DNA of 16,706 bases from Synergistales bacterium Syner_01 (GTDB lineage: Bacteria > Synergistota > Synergistia > Synergistales > Aminobacteriaceae): the NCBI GenBank assembly GCA_001604435.1, contig LVBO01000210.1, forward strand, positions 1 through 16,706, given 5' to 3'. Shown here piece after piece: positions 1-5,436 of the stretch. How positions within the stretch are numbered: the stretch's first letter is position 1; each line of letters opens with the position of its first letter. A program made the translations under genes and the position numbers. The notes beneath the pieces were generated by a model. It was not told the DNA's origin. It did not search any database and was given only the letters and a program-made list of their open reading frames with translations.

Positions 1-6
1 TTGTCA

Positions 7-49
7 ACGATGTCCTGGCACTAAAATCAGTCTACGATGTCTTGGCACT
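7..49. repeat. Pair of 16-bp direct repeats, probable insertion-sequence end
   Basis: Positions 7-22 (ACGATGTCCTGGCACT) and 34-49 (ACGATGTCTTGGCACT) match at 15 of 16 bases and start 27 bp apart. Short, regularly spaced copies beginning near a TGTCAACGATGTC-like string resemble the multiple terminal repeats at ends of IS21-type elements; this family link is from memory and is an inference. No transposase is visible, so the body of the element would lie to the left of the window. The second copy contains the first ATG of the following reading frame. Confidence 0.4.
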
Positions 50-645
50 CAACAGTTAGGTATATGCCTCTTTTTTCGAACGGCTATTTGGAGTGCGATT
101 CTGTTGATGATTGGGTTTCTCTCGCCGCCGACGTCCAAGCGGCTTTTGCACTCCTCGGAAGCATCCAAGAGGGTAATCCGTCTCTTCATGCGGCTGTTTC
201 AAACGGCGTCGCCTGGTTGGATTTTCGAGCCCTGGGCAAGAGCTTCGAGAGCGTGTCAATGCGCGTGGATGACGATGCCTCCGAAGAATCCGCGGCGAGG
301 AATCTTCTTGCGCGCCTGCTTACGCTGGGAATGTCGCGGGCCTCCTACTCGCGCAAGGGGGTCGCGTTGTCTTCGGGGCAGATCGTCGCGCTGTCGGTTC
401 CTCGGGATCTGTTCAGCGTCATTTGGCAGTTGGTCGAGGCGGCCGTGACGGAGGCTCCGGTTCTGAGTCATCTGCGGCTTCGCAGGTGTTGCCTGTGCGG
501 TCAGTGGGCTTTCGAGAAGGGCGATCCGGCGGCGACCACGCCGACGCCTATGTCGCGCAGAAAATCGGATGGAATGTGGTATGAATCTTGCTGCAAAAAA
601 AGGCTCGACAAGAGGAAGGAGCGCGCAGCCGCGACAACCGTTTGA
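37..645 (+). CDS. Hypothetical protein with C-terminal cysteine-rich, probable zinc-binding segment
   Basis: I do not recognise this 202-residue protein. Residues 1-140 look like a compact soluble domain with no signal peptide or membrane segment. Near residues 151-154 there is a C-C-x-x-C cluster, and about 35 residues later a C-C pair followed by a very basic tail (KKRLDKRKER). This spacing resembles treble-clef or CGNR-like zinc fingers that end in an arginine/lysine-rich helix, so nucleic-acid binding is plausible but unproven. The ATG at 37 has no ribosome binding site and lies in the second direct repeat; an in-frame TAA at 22-24 closes the frame to the left. The ATG at 64 is an alternative start, so the first nine residues may be repeat-derived, or the original N-terminus may have been replaced by an insertion. 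Confidence 0.55.
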   Translation: MSWHSTVRYMPLFSNGYLECDSVDDWVSLAADVQAAFALLGSIQEGNPSLHAAVSNGVAWLDFRALGKSFESVSMRVDDDASEESAARNLLARLLTLGMSRASYSRKGVALSSGQIVALSVPRDLFSVIWQLVEAAVTEAPVLSHLRLRRCCLCGQWAFEKGDPAATTPTPMSRRKSDGMWYESCCKKRLDKRKERAAATTV

Positions 646-696
646 TTTCTCGGTTGCACGATCGGCGTGGCGCGCACGGGGGGCGCGTGATATGTG

Positions 697-718
697 CTGG
701 GCTCAAAATTGAGCTCAG
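697..718. repeat. Hairpin with AAAATT centre
   Basis: CTGGGCTCAA (697-706) pairs with TTGAGCTCAG (709-718) across AA: ten pairs, one of them G-T. On the minus strand the centre reads AATTTT, the same core as the hairpins at 1940, 2115, 2147 and 2221. Confidence 0.7.
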
Positions 719-757
719 TAGGTCCGCTTCGCGTGCACGAATCGGCGATGATGAAAG

Positions 758-780
758 GGGAGTCATTAGTAATGACACCC
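758..780. repeat. Hairpin GTCATTA/TAATGAC flanked by GGG/CCC
   Basis: GTCATTA (762-768) and TAATGAC (770-776) are perfect arms around one G. Outside an A-A mismatch, GGG (758-760) pairs with CCC (778-780). The flanks AAGGGG and ACCCTT are the blocks seen at other hairpins of the array. Confidence 0.65.
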
Positions 781-933
781 TTGGATCCGGCCTCGCGCGG
801 AGGAGGAGCGTCTCTCGAAAAGGGGCTCAACAATGCTTAGTCCCCCGTTCAGCGTGGAGGAGAACGGGTCGCGTGTCGCGGATCGGTACCCGCGGCCTCG
901 TAAACTGGTGCGTTTTTTCGGAGGGGGTTTGCT

Positions 934-1095
934 ATGTTCAAATTCGTCGCTCGAACGCTCGGGGCAATCGGAGACGTAGCCCAGGCGCTCGCCGATTTTT
1001 CCGGCTTTCTTTTGCTCGCGCTGCTCGGCGTCGCCGTGTTTATTCCGGTCTGCATCATGGCGTGGTTCACGATCCGCTCCTTGTTCGCATGGTGA
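934..1095 (+). CDS. Small single-span membrane protein, 53 aa
   Basis: A short reading frame starts with ATG at 934, preceded by a strong ribosome site (GGAGGGGG, about 6 bases upstream) that supports real translation. The product begins MFKFVARTLGAIGDVAQAL, followed by a hydrophobic stretch at about residues 22-45 (rich in L, A, V, F and I) and a short tail ending in FAW. One transmembrane helix is expected, with no cleavable signal peptide. I cannot assign a family. Small holins, phage or plasmid membrane peptides and type I toxin peptides share this size and layout. It lies within the hairpin array, so it may be the only protein product of that stretch. A 48-codon frame (833-979) overlaps its start and is less convincing. 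Confidence 0.5.
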   Translation: MFKFVARTLGAIGDVAQALADFSGFLLLALLGVAVFIPVCIMAWFTIRSLFAW

Positions 1096-1212
1096 GGCGG
1101 TTTTCAACGGTGACGGTGGGGGCGATTCGGCAATGTTTCCCTCGCCGGTTAGGGTATGCGTTCAATGCAGACCCTCCAGACGCGCCGGAATACCCCGGAA
1201 ACGCCCGCAAGG

Positions 1213-1239
1213 AAGGGTGTAGATTGTATCTACCCCCTT
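1213..1239. repeat. Hairpin with GTAGAT/ATCTAC arms
   Basis: Arm 1213-1224 (AAGGGTGTAGAT) pairs with 1228-1239 (ATCTACCCCCTT) at 11 of 12 positions around a TGT loop. It resembles the hairpins at 1567-1583 and 1992-2010. Confidence 0.7.
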
Positions 1240-1349
1240 TCGGTGAACCGTTCCTCCCGCGTGCGCTCTGCGGCGCTCTGGATGCCGAAAAAATGCCGTT
1301 GCGCTATCTCCGCTCAAAGGTAACGAATCGTTATGTTTAAGAAATGTCG

Positions 1350-1374
1350 GTGGCCTCGTGTTTCACGAGGCCAC
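1350..1374. repeat. Perfect 11-bp hairpin with TTT loop
   Basis: GTGGCCTCGTG (1350-1360) and CACGAGGCCAC (1364-1374) are exact reverse complements around TTT. No T-tract follows on either strand, so a terminator role is unlikely. Confidence 0.8.
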
Positions 1375-1430
1375 TACGCCCGGAGAGAGGGGGAGGGGAT
1401 CAAACCGATTGACACCCTTCTCGGAGACGC

Positions 1431-1447
1431 CCGGAATCCGCTTCCGG
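1431..1447. repeat. Hairpin CCGGAA-TCCGC-TTCCGG
   Basis: Six-bp perfect stem with a TCCGC loop. The hairpin at 1718-1734 is nearly identical but has T-A in place of the outermost C-G pair: a compensatory difference between copies. Confidence 0.6.
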
Positions 1448-1473
1448 CCGCAAGGGGGCGAAACGGATTCGTA

Positions 1474-1516
1474 CCCTTGAGAAGGGTGGAAGACGGACTT
1501 CCCCCCTTCTCAAGGG
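1474..1516. repeat. Long hairpin, 18 of 19 bp paired
   Basis: The arm at 1474-1492 (CCCTTGAGAAGGGTGGAAG) is the reverse complement of 1498-1516 except at one position, around an ACGGA loop. Each arm contains its own inner inverted repeat (CCCTT-GAG-AAGGG), so it can also fold as two smaller hairpins. It is the longest stem of the array. Confidence 0.8.
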
Positions 1517-1563
1517 AGTGGAATCGATTCACACCCTTGAGGTTTTTCAGGATTTCCGAAAAA

Positions 1564-1614
1564 GGGTCGTAGACCGTCTACGATCCCCTTATGGCGTCGT
1601 GAAACGCGACGCCA
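1564..1614. repeat. Two adjacent hairpins
   Basis: TCGTAGAC (1567-1574) pairs with GTCTACGA (1576-1583), extended by GGG/CCC across one bulged T. Immediately after it, TGGCGTCG (1592-1599) pairs perfectly with CGACGCCA (1607-1614) around a 7-base loop. Confidence 0.65.
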
Positions 1615-1717
1615 CCCGAAACGGGGGTATCGTCGTGATTCCCGATGGTATTGTGAGCGGACTACTAAGCCGGTCGTCTCTCGATGCCACAGTAAGAATA
1701 TCCGACGGTCCAAAGGG

Positions 1718-1758
1718 TCGGAATCCGTTTCCGATGCCCTTAATAGTATTAAGGGCAT
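1718..1758. repeat. Abutting hairpins, one a near-perfect 25-bp palindrome
   Basis: TCGGAA-TCCGT-TTCCGA (1718-1734) is the covarying sister of 1431-1447. Sharing its last A, ATGCCCTTAATA (1734-1745) is the exact reverse complement of 1747-1758 around a single G at 1746. Confidence 0.8.
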
Positions 1759-1786
1759 GCCGTTTGCGACACGCCCATAAAGCTTA

Positions 1787-1842
1787 GGGGTGGTAAATTT
1801 TACCACCCCATGGGGAGGCGCATTTTTGTGCCTGTATACAGG
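1787..1842. repeat. Three consecutive palindromes
   Basis: GGGGTGGTAAA (1787-1797) pairs perfectly with TTTACCACCCC (1799-1809) around one T. Next, GGCGCA (1817-1822) pairs with TGTGCC (1827-1832, one G-T) around TTTT. It overlaps the 12-bp palindrome CCTGTATACAGG (1831-1842). Confidence 0.75.
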
Positions 1843-1935
1843 TAGAGTTTTCGACTGCTCGAGGGGGTCAGATTCGATCTGAGGGCGGGGCGTGAAATTT
1901 CCTACTCCTTGAGGTGCATACTGTGCCCGTCATCG

Positions 1936-1956
1936 CCGAGCGCAATTTTGCGCCGG
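1936..1956. repeat. AATTTT-core hairpin, GCGCAA/TTGCGC
   Basis: GCGCAA (1940-1945) and TTGCGC (1948-1953) flank TT. CCG/CGG extends the stem after one bulged A. Confidence 0.65.
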
Positions 1957-1991
1957 TGTACAATCTCGCTGCCGCTTTTCGGCCGCCAAGG

Positions 1992-2010
1992 GTATAGATA
2001 CTATCTACAC
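1992..2010. repeat. Hairpin GTATAGAT/ATCTACAC
   Basis: Seven of eight bases pair around an ACT loop. It is preceded by the recurring AAGG block and related to the hairpin at 1213-1239. Confidence 0.5.
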
Positions 2011-2114
2011 TGTGGGGCCCCCTTAGTTCAGGAGTGCTGAAGTTACCCCTCGCGCCGATCAGGACACTCCAAGTTTGGATTGTCGCTCCCGGAAATTCGG
2101 TAGCCAAACCGGAC

Positions 2115-2158
2115 ACCGCAATTTTGCGGTCTGTACTGTGCGACAATGCAATTTTGCA
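2115..2158. repeat. Two AATTTT-core hairpins
   Basis: ACCGCAA (2115-2121) pairs perfectly with TTGCGGT (2124-2130) around TT. TGCAA (2147-2151) pairs with TTGCA (2154-2158) around TT. The cores are the same and the outer stems differ but stay complementary. Confidence 0.65.
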
Positions 2159-2207
2159 CCGACGTCCCGCCAAGTCGGACGCCTCATTACTGAGGAGTCG
2201 GCTACGC

Positions 2208-2234
2208 CTGAAATTTCAGTCCGTAATTTTGCGG
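2208..2234. repeat. Palindrome CTGAAATTTCAG and AATTTT-core hairpin
   Basis: Positions 2208-2219 form a perfect 12-bp palindrome. CCGTAA (2221-2226) pairs with TTGCGG (2229-2234) around TT, the fourth pair being a T-G wobble, which is tolerated in RNA. Confidence 0.6.
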
Positions 2235-2280
2235 GGTGTTGCTTGGATGAGCGGAGAGAAGACCCGGGAGGAGGGCGGTC

Positions 2281-2313
2281 AAAAAAAGCCCTCGGAATTC
2301 TCCGGGGGCTTTT
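2281..2313 (-). terminator. Rho-independent terminator of the int-kinase-HIRAN operon
   Basis: Read on the minus strand, AAAAGCCC-type arms (2306-2313 with 2284-2291), extended by an inner CGGA/TCCG stem, are followed by seven T. It lies about 50 bp past the HIRAN gene stop. On the plus strand the stem is followed by only four T, so it is mainly a minus-strand stop. It also separates the operon from the hairpin array. Confidence 0.85.
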
Positions 2314-2361
2314 CGCTTCAGCGGTTTTTCGGTAGGCGCTTCGTTGTTGCTGCTGCGGCCT

Positions 2362-3135
2362 TTAGTTTACGAGAACCTCGTCCAGCTCAGGGATAGGTTC
2401 GAACTGCTTTTCGGAGCACGGATCGAAGTCTTGAGGCCAGAGGCTTTCGAAGCGGCAGAGAAGGCGGAATTGCGTCGGCGCGTCGCCGTTGACGCGAAGA
2501 ACTCGCACCAGTTCGTTCTCGTGAAATCTATCCAGGAGGAATGAGAAGTCCTTGGCGAAGTATCGCGGGCAGTAGCCGACCGTGAAAAGAGGTTCTTCCG
2601 TTCTCAAGGTCAGCGCATGGGAGTCTCTGGCATTTTGACGATCCTGCATGAGAAAAAGCCGAGTGCCCGCTTCCAGAGTGTTTACCCGTTCGATGATTTC
2701 TTCCGCCATATGGCTCAGGCCATGAACGAAGAAGTCAACGTTGTACTCGCCGTCAGCATTTTTTTCAGGGCAAGGGAAGATCGTGATCGAATCCGTCTTG
2801 CGTTTCCCCTCTGTGAGGGCGAGGATCGTCAGCTTCATTTCGTTTGCCTCTTCCGGGGTGCCGGGCTTGGGAACGTTCAACCAGCTCATCAGGCGATCAT
2901 ATTCCGGCCGTTTTTCCGACAGCAGGCGATTCTGAAAGACGGGAAACAGTTCCTCCGCCTTGTACACTCTTTCAAAATTATCCATCCTGGGGAAGCCTCC
3001 GAAAGAGGCCAGCATTTCCGCCCCCCTTGTATAGCAGAAGTTGAAAATACCATTCATGTACAGCAGAATGCCCACAGGCCGCCATTCGCGGGTGCTCTGG
3101 TCTTGCCACGCTACGAACACTTTGTTTGTTTTCAT
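2362..3135 (-). CDS. HipA N-terminal-like (HipS-like) protein with HIRAN domain
   Basis: A 257-residue cytosolic protein. Residues about 5-115 resemble the N-terminal subdomain of HipA: a VGILLYMNGIFNF-type strand pair, then ELFPVFQNRLLS, comparable to the FDNLLPD region of HipA, and a segment ending TDSITIFPCPE. Residues about 145-210 fit a HIRAN domain (TRLFLMQDRQNARDSHAL ... VGYCPRYFAKDF), a fold known from HLTF/Rad5-type proteins to bind DNA 3' ends. In HipBST systems the separate N-terminal piece (HipS) neutralises the kinase HipT. By analogy this protein may regulate the upstream kinase, with the HIRAN part sensing DNA ends; that is inference. The ATG overlaps the kinase stop by ATGA, implying coupled translation. 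It is the last gene before the terminator. Base composition is visibly less GC-rich than in the genes to the right. Confidence 0.75.
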   Translation of the reverse strand: MKTNKVFVAWQDQSTREWRPVGILLYMNGIFNFCYTRGAEMLASFGGFPRMDNFERVYKAEELFPVFQNRLLSEKRPEYDRLMSWLNVPKPGTPEEANEMKLTILALTEGKRKTDSITIFPCPEKNADGEYNVDFFVHGLSHMAEEIIERVNTLEAGTRLFLMQDRQNARDSHALTLRTEEPLFTVGYCPRYFAKDFSFLLDRFHENELVRVLRVNGDAPTQFRLLCRFESLWPQDFDPCSEKQFEPIPELDEVLVN

Positions 3136-4070
3136 GAGATATCACATCCTAACAGTCGTTCTTTGTTGATCCTAAGCATCTCGATCGCGAATTCGACCGA
3201 GATGTCAGTCATGATGTCTTCGCCGAATTTTGAGAAGATGCCTTCTATCTGTTTATCGGTTGACTCTTCGAGTCCGCGAACCCAGTATGCAGCGCCTCGG
3301 GGCGCCTTTTTTGCAATTGTCTCAAAGGCCTCCAGCGTACTCATTCTACAACCTTCCCGTTCACGATAAAAGGCGCTCTGCGCTTTTTTCACGAACGCCT
3401 CGACGCCGCGCTCGGGAGATTTGGTCCGGAGGCGCTCCAACTTCCCCTTGTCGTTTTCAATGCTTCCGAGACTTGCAGCATGATCATAAGTGGGGGCAAG
3501 TCGGAGGGTTACAGTTTCTTCGGCTCCCTTTGAAAGAAGGAATCCCCAGTTTTCATGATGCCGGTCTTGATTCGAGATCCATGCGTCGAAAAGCAGGTAG
3601 CCTGAGAAAATTTCCATGGCGCTGAAGGAGTTGACCGACGGGAGAAAGGTTTCGTGATTGCCGTACCTATCCAAGACCGCAAGAACACGGTTCAGGGTAT
3701 ACAGTGGCTGCTTGTAGTTTTTATGCTTGACCTTCTCGTATTCAGGAAGTCGAGCCAAAAATTCGTTTCCGTGAGCCAGCTCACAAGAAGCTGCGAAGTT
3801 CGGCGTTACGATCCCTTGACATCCCTTCCAGACTGCCAGGTGATACTCGGCGTGAGGAAGTCCAAGCAGCGAAGCAAGTTCACAAGCGGCTTTCTCGGCC
3901 CAATGCTCGCCTGTTCCCTCGCGGCTCTGCTTGAAAAGAAAAGTTTCGCCTTTTTCGCTACACCAAAACTTCTCCTTGGAGCCCAACTGTTCATGTTCGT
4001 GCTCCGTCGAAGTGATTGTAAGGACTGGATAGCGTTGATCTTTGCTCGCTCTGGGAAAAATGGTGTTCAC
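3132..4070 (-). CDS. HipA-like (HipT-like) Ser/Thr protein kinase
   Basis: From the GTG at 4070 the product has 312 residues and carries only the kinase part of HipA. Visible motifs are the ATP-lysine in FLFKQ (about K47), a helix-C glutamate in WAEKAACELA (about E59), the catalytic loop NQDRHHENWGFL (D169 and N174) and the metal-binding LAPTYDHAASLG (D196). These are the hallmarks of HipA/CtkA-fold kinases and all look intact. HipA and HipT phosphorylate aminoacyl-tRNA synthetases (GltX, TrpS); the target here is unknown. The GTG start shares GTGA with the integrase stop. An ATG at 4106 would add 12 residues but lies deeper inside the integrase gene. The downstream HIRAN/HipA-N protein overlaps it by ATGA. 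Probable toxin or defence kinase; no helix-turn-helix partner is seen nearby. Confidence 0.8.
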   Translation of the reverse strand: MNTIFPRASKDQRYPVLTITSTEHEHEQLGSKEKFWCSEKGETFLFKQSREGTGEHWAEKAACELASLLGLPHAEYHLAVWKGCQGIVTPNFAASCELAHGNEFLARLPEYEKVKHKNYKQPLYTLNRVLAVLDRYGNHETFLPSVNSFSAMEIFSGYLLFDAWISNQDRHHENWGFLLSKGAEETVTLRLAPTYDHAASLGSIENDKGKLERLRTKSPERGVEAFVKKAQSAFYREREGCRMSTLEAFETIAKKAPRGAAYWVRGLEESTDKQIEGIFSKFGEDIMTDISVEFAIEMLRINKERLLGCDIS

Positions 4071-5227
4071 CTCGTTTTCTGCTCGTCCAGCCAATCCGCC
4101 CACCATTGCATGAGTTCCCGCCGCTGCGGGAGGAATTCGGCATGATTATACGCGGCCCTGATGCTGTTCCTCTCCACGTGCGCGAGGGACCGCTCTATCA
4201 CGTCGGGGTTGAACTGGTGCTCGTTCATGATGGTGGAGGCGATCGATCTGAAAGAGTGTCCGGTAAGCTGCTCCTTGCCGTACCCCAGTCTCCGGAGCGC
4301 CGCGTTGACGGTCATGTCGGACATAGGCCTGTCTCCCGTTCGGATCGAGGGAAAGACGTAGCGCCCGCCGCCGGTGTACGTTTCCGCTTCGCCGAGTATA
4401 GCGAGCGCTTGACGGCTCAACGGGACGATGTGCGACCGCTTCATTTTCATCTTTTCGCCGGGGATGCGCCACTCTTTCCGCTCGAAGTCCACCTCCGACC
4501 ACTCGGCGCATCGCAGTTCTCCGGGGCGCGGGAAGCAGTAGGCCTGAAGACGAACCGCGCATCGGACGATAGGAGAGCCGTTGAGGTCTTCCATGGCCCT
4601 CATCAGCGCGCCGATCTCCGCAGGGTCGGTCATGGTGGGGTAGTGCGTGCGTTTCGCGGGTACGAGAGCCCCTCGAAGGTCCACCGCGAGGTCTCTGTCG
4701 GCCTCTCCGATGGCGACGCCGTACCGGAAGACCTGGCCGCAAATCTGAAGCACCTTGTGGGCGAGTTCCGATGCTCCCCGCGCTTCGATCTTGCGGACGA
4801 CCGCGAGGAGTTGCACCGGGGAGATGCTCTTAATCGGACTGTCGCCGATTTCGGGGAAGACGAGGCGTTCAAGGCGCGACTGAGTGTCCTGGACGTGACG
4901 AGGTGAGCGGACCGGAATCATCTTCAGCCACTCTCTCGCGATCTGCTCGAAGGTTCTGCCGCCCGCCTCTTCAAAGGGATTGTCTCCGGCGGCGATCTTG
5001 AGACGCAGATCGTCCCGTACTCGCCGGGCTTCTTTGAGAGAGACTCCGGGATACTCGCCCAGGCTTCGCCGGTACACCTGCTTCCCGATGGTCATGCGAA
5101 TCCGCCAGAACTTTCGGCCCGACGGCATTACTTCGAAGTAGAGCCCCGATCCGTCGTGTATTTCATATCGCCGATCTCGGGTTTCCAGTTTTCGGATCTT
5201 CACGTCGGTGAGAACGTCCTTGAACAC
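4067..5227 (-). CDS. int: P4-type tyrosine site-specific integrase
   Basis: A 386-residue integrase with the usual three parts: an N-terminal DUF4102-type arm-binding domain (residues about 3-85, with LETRDRRYEIHDGSGLYFEV), a core-binding SAM-like domain (about 90-190) and a C-terminal catalytic domain. Catalytic residues are visible: R234 in RPGELR, K261/K263 in the MKMKRSHIVPLS strand, H324 and R327 in TGHSFR, H350 in LAHVERN and nucleophile Y360 in RAAYNHAEF. The GTG start at 5227 has a strong GGGAGGG ribosome site. The gene begins about 180 bp from the 3' end of tRNA-Ser and reads away from it, the standard layout for islands inserted at a tRNA. Its 3' end overlaps the kinase gene, so integration and kinase functions may be expressed together. 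Confidence 0.95.
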   Translation of the reverse strand: MFKDVLTDVKIRKLETRDRRYEIHDGSGLYFEVMPSGRKFWRIRMTIGKQVYRRSLGEYPGVSLKEARRVRDDLRLKIAAGDNPFEEAGGRTFEQIAREWLKMIPVRSPRHVQDTQSRLERLVFPEIGDSPIKSISPVQLLAVVRKIEARGASELAHKVLQICGQVFRYGVAIGEADRDLAVDLRGALVPAKRTHYPTMTDPAEIGALMRAMEDLNGSPIVRCAVRLQAYCFPRPGELRCAEWSEVDFERKEWRIPGEKMKMKRSHIVPLSRQALAILGEAETYTGGGRYVFPSIRTGDRPMSDMTVNAALRRLGYGKEQLTGHSFRSIASTIMNEHQFNPDVIERSLAHVERNSIRAAYNHAEFLPQRRELMQWWADWLDEQKTR

Positions 5228-5313
5228 GAGATTCCCTCCCTCGGAGTGTACACCGGAAAGGAGAAAAAAGCCTGTGGTGATTCCTGTGTACTTTTTAGTG
5301 TCGGATTATGGCG

Positions 5314-5342
5314 ATTTTATCCGAAAGAGGATGAGAGGTCAA
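5314..5342 (-). promoter_or_regulatory. Sigma-70 promoter of the integrase operon
   Basis: On the minus strand, TTGACC (5342-5337) and TAAAAT (5319-5314) are separated by exactly 17 bp, about 90 bp before the GTG start. A CGGAT...ATCCG inverted repeat (5302-5306 with 5319-5323) spans the -10 and the likely start of transcription and could be an operator. Confidence 0.7.
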
Positions 5343-5347
5343 TATAT

Positions 5348-5397
5348 AAAAAAATCCGCCGTTGCAAGGGATTAAGTCGTATCCCGAGAAACGGCGG
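5348..5397 (-). terminator. Terminator of tRNA-Ser
   Basis: Read on the minus strand just past the tRNA, CCGCCGTT arms (5390-5397 with 5356-5363) and an inner GGGAT/ATCCC stem form a long hairpin followed by seven T. It ends about 5 bp before the integrase -35 box, insulating the two transcripts. Confidence 0.8.
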
Positions 5398-5406
5398 TTT
5401 CATACT

Positions 5407-5436
5407 TGGCGGAGGGCAGAGGATTCGAACCCCTGG
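5407..5436. other. Candidate attachment site (3' end of tRNA-Ser)
   Basis: P4-type integrases usually recombine in the T-arm and acceptor end of a tRNA gene, which the element rebuilds on insertion. The integrase is next to this 3' end. I found no second copy of the T-arm sequence in positions 1-5400, so the distal site, if any, lies to the left of the window. Confidence 0.45.

Larger units (their letters stand above)
697..2234. repeat. Dense array of short inverted repeats (hairpin array), largely non-coding
   Basis: Apart from one 53-codon frame, this 1.5-kb stretch has no convincing gene; its longer open frames lack ribosome sites and give arginine-rich sequence of no recognisable type. 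It contains about 20 local inverted repeats with arms of 5-19 bp and loops mostly of 1-7 bases. Sub-families are visible. One has an AATTTT centre flanked by variable arms (1940-1953, 2115-2130, 2147-2158, 2221-2234, and on the other strand 701-714). One has GTAGA/TCTAC-type arms (1213-1239, 1567-1583, 1992-2010). One has GGAA-TCCGY-TTCC (1431-1447, 1718-1734). AAGGG/CCCTT blocks recur beside many of them. The hairpins lack downstream T-tracts, so they are not ordinary terminators. Function is unknown; a structured RNA, a protein-binding array or a replication/packaging region are all possible. Confidence 0.75.

Noticed and set aside
748..979. Two tiny overlapping frames (748-840 and 833-979)
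   Set aside because: The second has a fair AAGGGG site, but both lack recognisable features and overlap hairpins; evidence is too thin to call genes.
588..1340. 250-codon plus-strand frame across the hairpin array
   Set aside because: Arginine-rich, no ribosome site, starts inside the preceding gene and overlaps the better-supported 53-codon frame in another phase.
1213..1374. Intrinsic terminators at 1213-1239 and 1350-1374
   Set aside because: Strong stems, but no T-tract of useful length follows on either strand.
697..2234. CRISPR array
   Set aside because: No constant direct repeat with constant spacer length; the units are inverted repeats of differing sequence and there are no cas genes.
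697..2234. Integron cassette array (attC sites)
   Set aside because: No gene cassettes between the repeats, no clear paired GTTRRRY/RYYYAAC ends, and the integrase lacks the features of IntI and is of P4 type.
697..2234. Filamentous-phage intergenic/origin region
   Set aside because: One small membrane protein and many hairpins are suggestive, but no Rep, Zot-like or coat gene set is present in the window.
4106..4906. 266-codon plus-strand frame opposite the integrase
   Set aside because: Antisense to a complete tyrosine recombinase with all catalytic residues.
1..5400. Second copy of the tRNA-Ser 3' end (distal att site)
   Set aside because: Scanning for the T-arm and acceptor sequence found no match; the other island end must lie outside the window.
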